A stretch of DNA of 64,000 nt, taken from the NCBI GenBank assembly GCA_020725555.1, contig DYEU01000015.1, forward strand, positions 120,688 to 184,687. The letters run 5' to 3'. This document shows, piece by piece, positions 10,770 through 20,016 of this stretch. The notes beneath the pieces were generated by a model. The model did not search any database. It saw only the letters and a program-made list of their open reading frames with translations, and had not been told where the DNA came from. Numbering within the stretch: the first letter of the stretch is position 1; each line of letters opens with the position of its first letter. Made by a program: the position numbers and the translations under genes. The stretch is from Desulfatibacillum sp. Lineage in GTDB: Bacteria; Desulfobacterota; Desulfobacteria; Desulfobacterales; SpSt-501.

Positions 10770-13407
10770 ACGCGCGGATCCGGTCCAGGTGCGCCCGAAG
10801 CTTTTCCCGCCGCTCGCCGAGCTCGGCCTGCTGGGAGCGCACCTTGTGCACCACCTCGGCCGGGGCCTTGGCGAGGAAGTCGGCGTTCACGAGTTTGCGC
10901 TCGATCGCGGCGAGCTCCTTTTCGACCTTGCCGAGCTCCTTTTCGAGCCGGGCCGCCTCGCGGGCGAAGTCGAGAACCCCCTCGAGCCGGACGTAGATCG
11001 TCGCCCCCGCCGCCACCGCCGTGGCCGCCCCCCGCGGCCGGACGGGGGCTTCGAGGAAGGAGAGCGAGGAGAGCCGCGCCAGACGCATCACGAGCTCTCG
11101 TTGCGCGGCGAGCACTTCGCGCACCTCGGGCCGGCCGGCGTGCACCAGGGCCTCGAGGGCCTGGCCCGGGGCGATGCCCGTCTCCCCGCGCACGTTGCGC
11201 ACCGCCGTGACCGCCTCGATCAGGATCCCCATGCGCTCCTCGGCCCCAGGGTCGCGGAAGCCGGAGGCCTCGGGGAAGGCGGCGCGCGAGATCGACCCCG
11301 AGGTCCCGGGGAGGTGGTGCCAGATCTCCTCGGTCACAAAGGGGATGAAGGGGTGCAGCAGCACGAGCGCCTCCCGCAGCACCCGGCCGAGCACGGCCCG
11401 GGCGGCGGCCCGCGGCTGCGGCCGCGCCGGGTCCTGGAGGGCGGGTTTCGCGGCCTCGAGGTACCAGTCGCAGAACTCGTGCCACACGAAGCGGTAGAGC
11501 GCCGCCGCGGCATCGTTGAAGCGGTAGGCGTCGAGGGCCCGCCGCGTCTCGTGGGCGGCGTTCGCCAGCCGCGAGAGGATCCAGCGGTCGGCGAGGGAGA
11601 GCTCCGAGGCGGGCGGGAGGTCCTGCACGCCCTCGAGATGCATCAGGGCGAAGCGCGCCGCGTTCCAGATCTTGTTGATGAAGTGGCGGTAGCCCTCGAC
11701 CCGCTTTTCGCTCATCTTGATGTCCCGCCCCTGCGCGGCGAAGGCGGCGAGCGTGAAGCGGAAGGCGTCGGTCCCGTAGCGGTCGATCACCTCCAGGGGG
11801 TCGATGACGTTCCCGCGGGACTTGCTCATCTTCTGGCCTTCCTCGTCGCGCACGAGGGCGTGCACGTAGACGTCGCGGAAGGGCACGTCCTTCAGGAAGT
11901 GCAGGCCCATCATCATCATGCGGGCGACCCAGAAGAAGAGGATGTCGAAGCCGGTGACGAGGACCGAGGTCGGGTAGAAGCGGCGCAGCAGCGCGGTGTC
12001 CTCCGGCCAGCCCATCGTCGAAAAGGGCCACAGGGCCGAGCTGAACCAGGTGTCGAGGACGTCCTCCTCGGCGGCGAGCTCGCTTCCGCCGCAGCGTGTG
12101 CAGCGCCCCGGGGCCTCCATCGCCACGTGCACCTCGCCGCAGGCGGCGCAGGTCCACGCGGGGATCGGGTGCCCCCACCAGATCTGGCGCGAGATGCACC
12201 AGTCGCGGATGTTTTCCATCCAGTCGAAGTAGGTGTTCGCCCAGGTTTCGGGGATGATGCGCGTCCGTCCCTCGCGCACGGCCGCGATCGCCGGCTCCGC
12301 GAGGGGCCGGGTCCTCACGAACCACTGCCGCGAGAGGTTGGGCTCGATCGCCGTGCGGCAGCGGTAGCAGTGCCCGACGGCATGCCGGTGGGGGCGGGCC
12401 TCGACGAGGAGCCCCAGGCGCTCGAGCTCGGCGACCACCTGCTTGCGGCAGGCGAAGCGGTCCAGGCCCTGGAAGCGGCCGGCCTCCGCGGTCATGCGGC
12501 CGTCGTCGCCGATCACCTTGACGGCGGGCAGGCCGTGGCGCCGGCCGATCTCGAAATCGTTGGGGTCGTGGGCCGGGGTCACCTTGAGGGCGCCGGTCCC
12601 GAAGCCGCGCTCGACGTAGGGGTCGCGGATGACCGGGATCTCCCGGTCCATGAGGGGGAGGAGGACCGCAGAGGCGGGGAGGGCGGCGAAGCGCTCGTCC
12701 TCGGGGTGGACGGCGACCGCCGTGTCGCCGAGCATCGTTTCCGGCCGGGTCGTCGCCACGGTGAGCCCGCCCGCCGCACCGGCGAAGGGGTAGCGGATGT
12801 GGTAGAGACGGCCGTCCACCTCCTCGTGTTCCACCTCGAGGTCGGCGAGCGCGGTGTGGCAGCGCGGGCACCAGTTGATGATGTAGTCGCCGCGGTAGAT
12901 GAGCCCCTCGCGGTAGAGATCGACGAAGACCTTGCGCACGGCGCGCGAGAGCCCCTCGTCCATGGTGAAGCGCTCGCGCCTCCAGTCGCAGGAGGCGCCG
13001 AGGCGCTTGAGCTGATGGATGATCGCGCTGCCGTAGGTCTCGCGCCAGCGCCAGACCTCCTCGATGAAGCGCTCCCGGCCGAGCGCCTGGCGGGTGAGGC
13101 CGCGTTCGGCGAGATTGCGCTCGACGACGTTCTGGGTGGCGATCCCGGCGTGGTCGGTGCCGGGCATCCAGAGCACGTTGTCCCCGCAGAGGCGGCGGTA
13201 GCGGCAGAGGATGTCCTGCAGGGTGTTGTTCAGGGCATGGCCCATGTGGAGCACGCCGGTCACGTTGGGCGGAGGGATGACGATCGAAAAGCTCGGCCGG
13301 TCGCTTTCCTCCTCGGCGGCAAAGAGGCCGTTTTCCTCCCAGAAGGCGTACCAGCGCCGCTCCACCTCGTGCGGCTCGTAGGCTTTGTCGAAGCTCGGCT
13401 TGGCCAT
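10753..13407 (-). CDS. valS: valyl-tRNA synthetase
   Basis: An 884-residue class Ia synthetase. The HIGH-type motif is [16 protein letters not shown] and the KMSKS motif is [14 protein letters not shown]. The editing (CP1) domain contains [21 protein letters not shown], and a Cys4 zinc site sits in CAACGEVH...CTRCGG. The C-terminal coiled-coil arm ([24 protein letters not shown]) is characteristic of ValRS. It is full length and starts at the ATG 13405-13407. The rhomboid gene begins inside its last codons. Confidence 0.97.
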   Translation of the reverse strand: MAKPSFDKAYEPHEVERRWYAFWEENGLFAAEEESDRPSFSIVIPPPNVTGVLHMGHALNNTLQDILCRYRRLCGDNVLWMPGTDHAGIATQNVVERNLAERGLTRQALGRERFIEEVWRWRETYGSAIIHQLKRLGASCDWRRERFTMDEGLSRAVRKVFVDLYREGLIYRGDYIINWCPRCHTALADLEVEHEEVDGRLYHIRYPFAGAAGGLTVATTRPETMLGDTAVAVHPEDERFAALPASAVLLPLMDREIPVIRDPYVERGFGTGALKVTPAHDPNDFEIGRRHGLPAVKVIGDDGRMTAEAGRFQGLDRFACRKQVVAELERLGLLVEARPHRHAVGHCYRCRTAIEPNLSRQWFVRTRPLAEPAIAAVREGRTRIIPETWANTYFDWMENIRDWCISRQIWWGHPIPAWTCAACGEVHVAMEAPGRCTRCGGSELAAEEDVLDTWFSSALWPFSTMGWPEDTALLRRFYPTSVLVTGFDILFFWVARMMMMGLHFLKDVPFRDVYVHALVRDEEGQKMSKSRGNVIDPLEVIDRYGTDAFRFTLAAFAAQGRDIKMSEKRVEGYRHFINKIWNAARFALMHLEGVQDLPPASELSLADRWILSRLANAAHETRRALDAYRFNDAAAALYRFVWHEFCDWYLEAAKPALQDPARPQPRAAARAVLGRVLREALVLLHPFIPFVTEEIWHHLPGTSGSISRAAFPEASGFRDPGAEERMGILIEAVTAVRNVRGETGIAPGQALEALVHAGRPEVREVLAAQRELVMRLARLSSLSFLEAPVRPRGAATAVAAGATIYVRLEGVLDFAREAARLEKELGKVEKELAAIERKLVNADFLAKAPAEVVHKVRSQQAELGERREKLRAHLDRIRAYDSAS

Positions 13408-13476
13408 GTCCCGGAATCCCCTTTCTCAAGGCCCCGCGAAGAGAAAAAAAGAGGCCGCTTCCCCGCGGGCAGGGGT

Positions 13477-13505
13477 TCCATAGCAGATGAGACGGGCTTC
13501 GGCAA
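13477..13505 (-). promoter_or_regulatory. candidate valS promoter
   Basis: The minus strand reads TTGCCG (13500-13505), a 17-bp spacer and TATGGA (13477-13482). A start near 13470 would leave a leader of about 62 nt before the ATG. Each hexamer misses consensus at two positions. Confidence 0.45.
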
Positions 13506-13544
13506 TCCCGGCGGGTGCGGGGAGAGAGGGCCGGCGGGGCGGCT

Positions 13545-14207
13545 TCAGGCCTCGGCGTCCGGGTCCTCTTCGAGGATGAGCCGTTTCACGCGCTCGATTT
13601 CGCGGGCGACGGCCTCCTCGATCGCCCGGCGCACGGCGGTCGGGATGTCGGTCCCGAGCTTGCGCGCGAGCACGCGCTCGACCACGGCCTCGACCGCCTC
13701 CTCGGAGAGGGCCGGGGCCGGCGGAGCGGGGGGAACCGCGGGGGCGGCCGGCGGGATGGGCCGCGCCGCCAGCGCCGCGGCCGGGCCCTCGTCGGGTTCG
13801 GGGGCCTCGGCCAGCGCCTCGAGATGGGCGGCGAAGATGTCCGCGGCCGTGGTCTCGGGCCCCGGCTCCAAAGGCGGGGCGGCGGGCGCGGCGGTCTTGG
13901 ACGGATCGTCGTTCGTCAGGGAATCGGGGGGGAGGAGCTCGCGCTCGAGCTCCTCGAGCCATAAGCGGTCGTCTTCGGCGGCGCCTTCCTCGACCTCGAG
14001 CAGCTCGATCTCCTCGGCGTCCGGCGCTTTATCTTCCTCGTCGAGGCCGGAGAGGTCGAGCTCAGGGAGACCCGGCGGCGCGATCTCCTCCTGCTCGGCC
14101 GCGGCCCGGTCCTGCTCCTCGGCCACTTCCTCGACGAGCTCGATGATCTCCTCGTCCTCCTCGGACGGCAAGGCCGGAGGCTGCCGGGGCGGGTCGTTTC
14201 GTTCCAT
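13545..14207 (-). CDS. acidic Pro/Ala-rich protein with C-terminal amphipathic helix (PopZ-like layout)
   Basis: The predicted 220-residue protein has an intensely acidic first half (runs such as EEDEEIIELVEEVAEEQD), a Pro/Ala linker (PIPPAAPAVPPAPPAPAL), and a conserved-looking C-terminal helix, EEAVEAVVERVLARKL followed by AIEEAVAREIERVKRLILE. This acidic, then Pro-rich, then helical oligomerisation tail is the architecture of PopZ/DUF2497 pole-organising proteins, and similar tails occur in deltaproteobacteria. Homology is not certain. ATG 14205-14207 is chosen because the frame upstream lacks coding character. Function unknown. Confidence 0.6.
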   Translation of the reverse strand: MERNDPPRQPPALPSEEDEEIIELVEEVAEEQDRAAAEQEEIAPPGLPELDLSGLDEEDKAPDAEEIELLEVEEGAAEDDRLWLEELERELLPPDSLTNDDPSKTAAPAAPPLEPGPETTAADIFAAHLEALAEAPEPDEGPAAALAARPIPPAAPAVPPAPPAPALSEEAVEAVVERVLARKLGTDIPTAVRRAIEEAVAREIERVKRLILEEDPDAEA

Positions 14208-14363
14208 AGCCGCTCCTCTCCCGAGCAAGGGGTCACATAGCGCATCCAAATAACGCTTAGCACGGGCGGTCCCCCCTGACAAGGCAGGCCGGCTTGTGCG
14301 GTGGTTGCCGGCCGGGGGAAAACGGCGTAGAAAGATCATGAGATCCAGGCGGAGAAGCGGGCG

Positions 14364-15119
14364 ATGCGCTATTTTTACGTCGATCCTTCGGCCGTGGAGG
14401 GTGCGCTGGCGGTCATCGAGGGTGCGGAGGCCGCTCACGCGCGGCATGTGCTGCGGCTGTCGCGTGGCTCGGAGGTGGGGCTCGTGGACGGTTGCGGCTT
14501 TGAGTATCGCGCCGTGATCGACCGGATGCTGCCGGGCCGCATCGAACTTCAGATCCGCGAGAAAATCCCCGCCGCGGGGATTCCCTCCTTGCGCCTCGGC
14601 CTCGCGCAGGGGTGGCTCAAAGAAAAAAAGATGGACCGCCTGGTGCGCACCCTGTCCGAGCTGGGGGTGGCGCGGTTGATTCCGCTTGTCTGCGCGCGCG
14701 CGGTCGTCAAGCCCGCCGCGGGGCGCGACGCGTTCCGCTTCGAGCGCTGGCGGCGGATCGCGGTGGAGGCGCTCAAGCAGTGCCGTCGCGGGGTTCTCCT
14801 CGAGATCGGTGAGGGGCTGCGCTTCGAGCGGCTGCTCGCCGCGGAAACCGCCTGGGAGGCACGGATTCTCTTCTGGGAGGAGGCCTCGGAGCCGCTTTCG
14901 GCCGCCGATGTGCGCGGGGGAGAGGTCACCTCGGCGCTCGCCGTGTTGGGGCCGGAGGGGGGCTTCAGCCGCGAGGAGGCGGAGCGGGCCGCCGCGGCGG
15001 GTTTTCTTCTGCGCCGCCTCGGCCCGCGCGTGCTGCGCGCCGAAACCGCGGCCGCGGCCGCGGCCGCCCTGCTCCAGCATCTGGCCGGCGACCTCGGGGC
15101 CACGCCAAAAAGATCTTGA
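14364..15119 (+). CDS. rsmE: 16S rRNA (uracil(1498)-N(3))-methyltransferase
   Basis: The 251-residue SPOUT methyltransferase begins MRYFYVDP, has the PUA-like N-terminal part with AEAAHARHVLRL and the SAM-knot motifs ALAVLGPEGGFSREEAE and LGPRVLRAETAAAAA. These are diagnostic of RsmE, which methylates N3 of U1498 in 16S rRNA late in 30S maturation. The size is typical. The tRNA-Phe promoter overlaps its last codon. Confidence 0.96.
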   Translation: MRYFYVDPSAVEGALAVIEGAEAAHARHVLRLSRGSEVGLVDGCGFEYRAVIDRMLPGRIELQIREKIPAAGIPSLRLGLAQGWLKEKKMDRLVRTLSELGVARLIPLVCARAVVKPAAGRDAFRFERWRRIAVEALKQCRRGVLLEIGEGLRFERLLAAETAWEARILFWEEASEPLSAADVRGGEVTSALAVLGPEGGFSREEAERAAAAGFLLRRLGPRVLRAETAAAAAAALLQHLAGDLGATPKRS

Positions 15120-15144
15120 CAACAATCCGCGGGTTGCCTACAAA
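15116..15144 (+). promoter_or_regulatory. tRNA-Phe promoter
   Basis: TTGACA (15116-15121), a 17-bp spacer, TACAAA (15139-15144). Transcription is expected near 15151, about 24 nt before the mature tRNA. The -35 box overlaps the rsmE stop codon. Confidence 0.8.
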
Positions 15145-15174
15145 ACCGGGCATTCATGCGGCATCGTCTTGCGT

Positions 15175-15250
15175 GCCGAGGTAGCTCAGTCGGTAGAGCA
15201 GGGGACTGAAAATCCCCGTGTCGGCAGTTCGATTCTGTCCCTCGGCACCA
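15175..15250 (+). tRNA. tRNA-Phe (anticodon GAA)
   Basis: A 76-nt cloverleaf: acceptor GCCGAGG pairs with CCTCGGC, the D arm is in GTAGCTCAGTCGGTAGAGC, the anticodon stem-loop GGGGA-CTGAAAA-TCCCC gives GAA, and the T arm is GGCAGTTCGATTCTGTC. The 3' ACCA is encoded. It has its own promoter and terminator, and accessory DNA begins just downstream. Confidence 0.97.
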
Positions 15251-15258
15251 GGAAAATC

Positions 15259-15295
15259 GAGGGGTGGCGGCTTGGTCCGCTGCCCCTCTTTTTTT
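15259..15295 (+). terminator. intrinsic terminator of tRNA-Phe
   Basis: A 12-bp stem (GAGGGGTGGCGG with CCGCTGCCCCTC, two G-U pairs) and a 5- to 6-nt loop, followed by seven T residues. A textbook rho-independent terminator. Confidence 0.9.
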
Positions 15296-15315
15296 ACGGG
15301 AGAATCATCTCCAAG

Positions 15316-16378
15316 TTAGTTGGCAAACGCCTGGTAGATTTTCAGTGTGAAGTACCGCAGGCCAAGGAAGCCGTAGGCCTTGCGCTTGATGACCTTGATC
15401 TTGTTGTTGACCCCTTCGAGCTTCCCCGTATGGATGGGGTAGTCACAGTGGTTGAGGATCCCGTTGCGATGTCTCTGCAGCATGTTGGCGAAGGCGCTCA
15501 GAGATTTCTGCTTGAGGGATCGGGCCAGCGTACACCACTGATCGAGCGCCTTGGACGCCCAGGTTCGTGAACGATAGCGCCAGAGGAGCTTGAGCTTTTC
15601 CTTGAGGATCATCACGGTACTGATGACCTCGTTGAGTGCCAGCAGCTCTTTGAGCTGTTGCCGGTGGCTTCGGCGCCGCAGGTTGCGGCGGTTTTTCAGC
15701 AGCAGATACTTGGCCCCCTTGTAGACCGCCTTGTGCTCTTTTCGGGCCTTGCGATGCTCGCTGTTTCGCACCGCGTCGATCACGCGGTTGAAGGCCGCCA
15801 CGACGTGGAACAGATCGAAGACGATCCGGGCGGCCGGCAGTTTTTTTTTAACGGCCTTGATGTAGGGGTCCCACATGTCCATGGCGACGGCTTCAATGGC
15901 CTTGCGCTGCCCCGCGCTGAGCTGGTTAAAAAAGCGCATTAGGGTCTTGGCTTTGCGGTCTTTGCCCACGTAGACAACGCGGCCGGTTTCGTAGTTGAGC
16001 ACCACGGTCAGGTAGCGGTGGCCCTTGCGGATGGAGATCTCGTCGACCGCCAGGATGCGAAGGCCCGCATAATCGGGCGTTCCGTATCGGGCCTCCAAAA
16101 AGAGCTTGTCGGCGTCCTTGACCGTCTTCCAGTCCAGACCCAGGTGCCGGGCGACGTCTTGGACCGTCATCCACCGGCACAGCTCGTGGATGTAAGCGGC
16201 CAGACGCCGCGTGATGCGCAGGTAGGGGTCAAACAGATCCAGCCCCTCGATCACGATCCTTCGGCAGGCGGCACAGTAGAGCTTGCGGTAGCGGCAGTCG
16301 AGCCAGAGCCGGGTGCCGGCCATGTCTAGGTCCCGGACCGAACGGCCCGTCCAGCTGTGAACCGCGGCGGCTTTTTTG
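15316..16378 (-). pseudogene. ISL3-family transposase, N-terminally truncated
   Basis: The open frame runs from the stop at 15316 to at least 16378, where a second ISL3 element begins. The conventional ATG at 16323 gives 335 residues, but the frame upstream still encodes family sequence (VHSWTGRSVRDLDMAG), the zinc-finger-linked region of ISL3 transposases. The first 40 or so residues, including the leading CxxC pair, are therefore missing. The DDE core is intact (ILAVDEISIRKGHRYLTVV, VAMDMWDPYI, and GKLEGVNNKIKVIKRKAYGF near the end). It is most likely cut by arrival of the neighbouring element or by a deletion at the junction. Confidence 0.85.
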
Positions 16379-17697
16379 GGTTCATCCGACTAAAGCGTAC
16401 TTTGTGAAGTGAAGTCCGAGGATTTTCAGAATGAAGAATTCGGTATCGCGGTACCCGTAAGCTTGCCGCTTCATGGTTTTGATTTTGTGGTTGGTGCCTT
16501 CCAGCGGACCCGTTGAAATGGGGTACGTGTAATAGGCCAAAATGCCGTCAAAATGAGTCTGCAGGGTCTTGGCGAATTTTTTGAGCATGGAGATCCCAGA
16601 GGCCTGCGCCCGGGCGATCCCATCGCAAAGGAAGCGCGCCGCCTGGCTGCGGTTTTTCTGCAACCATAGCTGGCGCAAGTCTTCTTTCATGGAATTGACG
16701 GTCGCCAGCGGCTGGTTGAGTTCAAGGGCCTTTTGCAAGCGCTGGCGCTCGTTGCGGGCTTCCACCAGATTCTCTGGGTTCTTCAGCAAAAGCCAACGGG
16801 TTCCTTTGAGGACCCGTTTTTCCAGGTCGCTTGAGGCCTTGTGGAACAACTGACGGCGGAACTCTTGAAACTTGTCATTGAACAACTTGATCCCATGGAA
16901 GTGGTCGAAGACGATCGTGGCCGAGGCCAAGGGATCACGCACCGCACGAATGTAGGCCTTGGACATGTCCATCGCCACCGCCTCGACACAGGCCGGGGAG
17001 CGCTTCAGACGCCGCCAGAACGGCACCAGGGCCTCGGCCCCGTTGCCCTGTCCGACAAACACCACCGCTCCGCTGTCGAGATCCAAAACCACGGTCAGGT
17101 ACTTTTGCCCCTCGCCGATGGAGATCTCGTCAATGGCGATTTGGCGCAACGTTCCCAGCTTGGGCCGGGCAAATCGACGTTTGAGAAAGCGCTTTTGAAT
17201 CTCCTTGATCCGATCCCAGCCCACCTGCAGATGACGGGCCACATCCCGGATCGTCATGTGCCGGCACAACTCCAGCGCATAGCGCTCAAACTGACGGGTG
17301 TAGGTATACCGTGGGGCGGCAAAGCCGACCTCTACCTGGCGGATCGTCTTGCACTCACGGCACTCCACGCGAAGAACCCGCATGCGGATGAAAACCGGCT
17401 TGGAGCCGATCGGCACCTGCCGCCAGATCCGCTCCGTCCCCCCGTGGTGAATCAGCTGTCGGCACCCGCAGGCCGGACAGGCCAATGTTCCGGGAGCCGG
17501 TTGGACGGTGAAGAGGATCTGCCCCTGCGCGTACTCGGTGCGCACGTAATGATCGCCTTTGAGACCCCATCCATGGTACAAGAGGCTGGTGGACATACGC
17601 TTGCTCTCCTTTCTGAATCATGGTTGGCGCTGTGATCCAGAAACGAGCACGTATGTCCACTTTTTTCAACGAAAAGTACGCTTTAATCGGATGAACC
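16379..17697 (-). mobile_element. complete ISL3-family insertion sequence
   Basis: 1319 bp bounded by near-perfect inverted repeats of about 25 bp: 16379-16403 (GGTTCATCCGACTAAAGCGT...) and 17673-17697 (reverse complement GGTTCATCCGATTAAAGCGT...), with one mismatch. It contains a single full-length transposase. The left repeat overlaps the transposase stop codon. I see no 8-bp target duplication (flanks CTTTTTTG and GTATAGAT), so one border may have been altered after insertion. Confidence 0.88.
16382..17596 (-). CDS. ISL3-family transposase
   Basis: 404 residues, full length for the family. The N-terminal zinc finger (CPACGCRQL and CRECKTIR), a helix-turn-helix (MTIRDVARHLQVGWDRI) and a DDE catalytic core are visible, the last with QIAIDEISIGEGQKYLTVV, AVAMDMSKAYI, DHFHGIKLFND and GPLEGTNHKIKTMKRQAYGY. 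It should recognise the terminal repeats at 16379 and 17697. It shares motifs with, but is clearly different from, the truncated copy next door, so they are separate elements rather than a duplication. Confidence 0.95.
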   Translation of the reverse strand: MSTSLLYHGWGLKGDHYVRTEYAQGQILFTVQPAPGTLACPACGCRQLIHHGGTERIWRQVPIGSKPVFIRMRVLRVECRECKTIRQVEVGFAAPRYTYTRQFERYALELCRHMTIRDVARHLQVGWDRIKEIQKRFLKRRFARPKLGTLRQIAIDEISIGEGQKYLTVVLDLDSGAVVFVGQGNGAEALVPFWRRLKRSPACVEAVAMDMSKAYIRAVRDPLASATIVFDHFHGIKLFNDKFQEFRRQLFHKASSDLEKRVLKGTRWLLLKNPENLVEARNERQRLQKALELNQPLATVNSMKEDLRQLWLQKNRSQAARFLCDGIARAQASGISMLKKFAKTLQTHFDGILAYYTYPISTGPLEGTNHKIKTMKRQAYGYRDTEFFILKILGLHFTKYALVG

Positions 17698-17793
17698 GTA
17701 TAGATTTTCCTTCTTTCAAGCCCGGGCCCAACCGGCGCCGAAGCGGATGCTTGGCCGGCATGCGGCTCGGGCGAAGGGCTATTTAGAGCCGCC

Positions 17794-20016
17794 TTAGCTT
17801 TTTTTGTTGCGGGTCAACCGCAGCCCCAGTTGGCTCCAGAATTCCTCGCGGCCCCATTTCGCGAAACTTTTATCGATCATCCGAAGGGCGTTCAGGATGC
17901 GCAGGTGGTCTGACCAGAACCGGCCTGCGAGCGTGCCGATCCCTGCGAACGGTTTGGCTCCCATCAGGCAGGCATGCACCGCCAGCGCTGCAGGCACGTT
18001 GAGGCGGCTCAGACGCAGATCGTGTTCCGATAAAATTGCGGCCCATTCCAGCTCGAGGGTGCTGAAATCGGCCGGCAGGTAATCCATGGCCAGGGACGGG
18101 ACGTCGGCCAGCGCCCATGCCACGGCATGTTCGTTGTCCTCTAAACCTTTCGTAAACAGACGGTTGAAATTCATCCGCCAGGCGTGGATGTCCTCCGGCG
18201 GAAAATACATCACGGCTGACACGGCCCCCAGGGCGCTGATGGCAACCTGGTCCCCTTGGATGCGGATCATGTCGAGCGAGATCAGCTTTTCGACCACCTT
18301 CCGGATGTCGTCGTACGAAAAGGGACGCTTGCCCTGCCGGTGGCCGAGGCTGCGGCGGTACCAGGTGAAAACGTCGCTGAGCCTGCCGACCAGGCCGGTG
18401 TAGATCTCCGCCAGGACGTGCTCTACGAGGCGACCGTGGTCGTTCAGGACCGATGTCACAGGGCGGGGCCTGCGAAAGATTTCCTCCCACTCTTCGCGGC
18501 TGCCCATGGGGACGATCAGAAAGACGTGTCCTTCCTCGTCGATGCCGTAGCGGCCGGCGCGGCCGGCCATCTGGATGATGTCGATCTCGTCGACCGGCTT
18601 GAGCCCCCGCGTGACGCCGACCACCACGACATTGCGCGCCGGCAGGTTGACCCCCCAGGCCGTGGTGCAGGTGCTGACGAGGACCCGCGTTCCGTTCGCC
18701 CGGTTTTTGAAGCTGCTCTCGGCCGCCGCGCGTCCTGCGAGGTCGAGGTCGCCGTTGTGGTAAAGGGCCTTGACCCCCCGCTTTTTCAGTTCGGCCACAA
18801 TTCTCGATCCGGTTTTCTTCGTGTGCACGAAAACCAGGAACTTTTCGGCCGGTTTCAGCATGACCAACTCAAGCGCCAGCGCGATTTTCTCCTCCTCGGT
18901 CCTGTGGTAGTCCAGCTTGCCGTTGAAGTTCCTAAATTCCCGATGCTCGACGTAGTGAACGTCCAGCTTCACCGGACGCCAGTCTTTGTAGACGACGTCG
19001 GTCGGCATGTCGTTCAAAGAAGTGATCCATTCGCCGATTTCGTCGCGGTTGGACATGGTGGCGCTTAGAAGCATCAGCCGGGCCTGGGGGCAGAAGCGCG
19101 TGAAGCGCATGAGGCCGACTTCGACCTTGTCGCCCCGGGGGGTGGAGAGGATGTGGGCCTCGTCCACCACGACCAGGCCGACCGCACGCATCCACTCGTT
19201 GCGCTCGCTTTCGAACTTGCGGGTGCGGCTGTCCATCATCTCGGAGGTCATCACCACGATGTCGGCCGATCTCAGCTCCTCCTGGAGGGCCGGGGTGAGC
19301 TCGTAGTCGCCGGTCGTTATGGCCAGCCGTTTGTCCGAATAGCGCTTCTTCCAGTCCGCGTAGCGCTCCTCGGTGAGCGCCTTGAACGGGCTGAGGTAGA
19401 TGACCTTCCGCCCGCGGGCGAGGGTGTCGTCGACCAGCAGCTCGGCCGCGATGGTCTTGCCGGCGCTGGTGTTGGCGCTGACGATGATGTTGTTTCCGTT
19501 CCCGCGCAGGGGAAAGACCGCGCTCTGCACCGGGTTGAAAAAGGGGAACGGGTAAGGGTGGGGATAGGCCGCCGTGGGGACGAGTTCGCGGAAAGTCGGA
19601 ACGGCGGCCGATGGGAACGGCGCGCCGCCCGGCGGCTTAGTCGGCGTGCGGAATTCGACAGCGATCCGCGGCTGCGTGAACTGGTCGGGGCCGGGCCCGA
19701 TTTCGACCACCGTCGCCCAGAGCTCCCGTCGGGATCTCTCAAGCGCGGCACCGATTCGGCGGGATATGGCAGGCTCCAGGTAGCCGACCGGCGTGCCGTC
19801 ACCGCGCTCGACCGCAACATCGAAGACCCCTGCGCCGCCGCCTGGCTCGAGCCACAGGCGCAGCTTTTCCCCGGCGCGAATGTCGCGCAGCGGCTCGAGC
19901 CCGGCCTCGAGAGAGACGGAAAGCTCGGTTCGAATGGGCTCCGGCGCCAGGAGCGGGGTACGGGTCGCCCGCGGCATCGGGCGGCCGACGGCCGGGGGGG
20001 ATGCACTCTCAGGCAT
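17794..20016 (-). CDS. Ski2-like DEAD/DEAH-box helicase
   Basis: About 740 residues. After an unassigned N-terminal segment of roughly 160 residues come the superfamily 2 motifs: Walker A ANTSAGKT, Ia YLSPFKALTEER, II DEAH, III LLSATMSNRDEIGEW, V STCTTAWGVNLPARNVVVV and VI QMAGRAGRYG. The order and the GVNLPA motif match Ski2/Hel308-like helicases. The C-terminal 200 residues look like the winged-helix and ratchet part. ATG 20014-20016 is chosen because it overlaps the upstream peptidase stop by 8 bp. Co-transcription with the HEFAH peptidase gene is very likely. The biological role is unknown. Confidence 0.88.
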   Translation of the reverse strand: MPESASPPAVGRPMPRATRTPLLAPEPIRTELSVSLEAGLEPLRDIRAGEKLRLWLEPGGGAGVFDVAVERGDGTPVGYLEPAISRRIGAALERSRRELWATVVEIGPGPDQFTQPRIAVEFRTPTKPPGGAPFPSAAVPTFRELVPTAAYPHPYPFPFFNPVQSAVFPLRGNGNNIIVSANTSAGKTIAAELLVDDTLARGRKVIYLSPFKALTEERYADWKKRYSDKRLAITTGDYELTPALQEELRSADIVVMTSEMMDSRTRKFESERNEWMRAVGLVVVDEAHILSTPRGDKVEVGLMRFTRFCPQARLMLLSATMSNRDEIGEWITSLNDMPTDVVYKDWRPVKLDVHYVEHREFRNFNGKLDYHRTEEEKIALALELVMLKPAEKFLVFVHTKKTGSRIVAELKKRGVKALYHNGDLDLAGRAAAESSFKNRANGTRVLVSTCTTAWGVNLPARNVVVVGVTRGLKPVDEIDIIQMAGRAGRYGIDEEGHVFLIVPMGSREEWEEIFRRPRPVTSVLNDHGRLVEHVLAEIYTGLVGRLSDVFTWYRRSLGHRQGKRPFSYDDIRKVVEKLISLDMIRIQGDQVAISALGAVSAVMYFPPEDIHAWRMNFNRLFTKGLEDNEHAVAWALADVPSLAMDYLPADFSTLELEWAAILSEHDLRLSRLNVPAALAVHACLMGAKPFAGIGTLAGRFWSDHLRILNALRMIDKSFAKWGREEFWSQLGLRLTRNKKS

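Noticed and set aside
10645..14253. A 1202-codon open frame on the plus strand opposite valS
   Set aside because: Its product is a His/Val/Arg/Gly-rich mirror of valS with no domains. Long antisense frames are expected at this GC content.
16379..17697. Composite transposon formed by the two ISL3 copies
   Set aside because: The transposases differ clearly and one element is truncated at the other's edge, so they do not bracket cargo.
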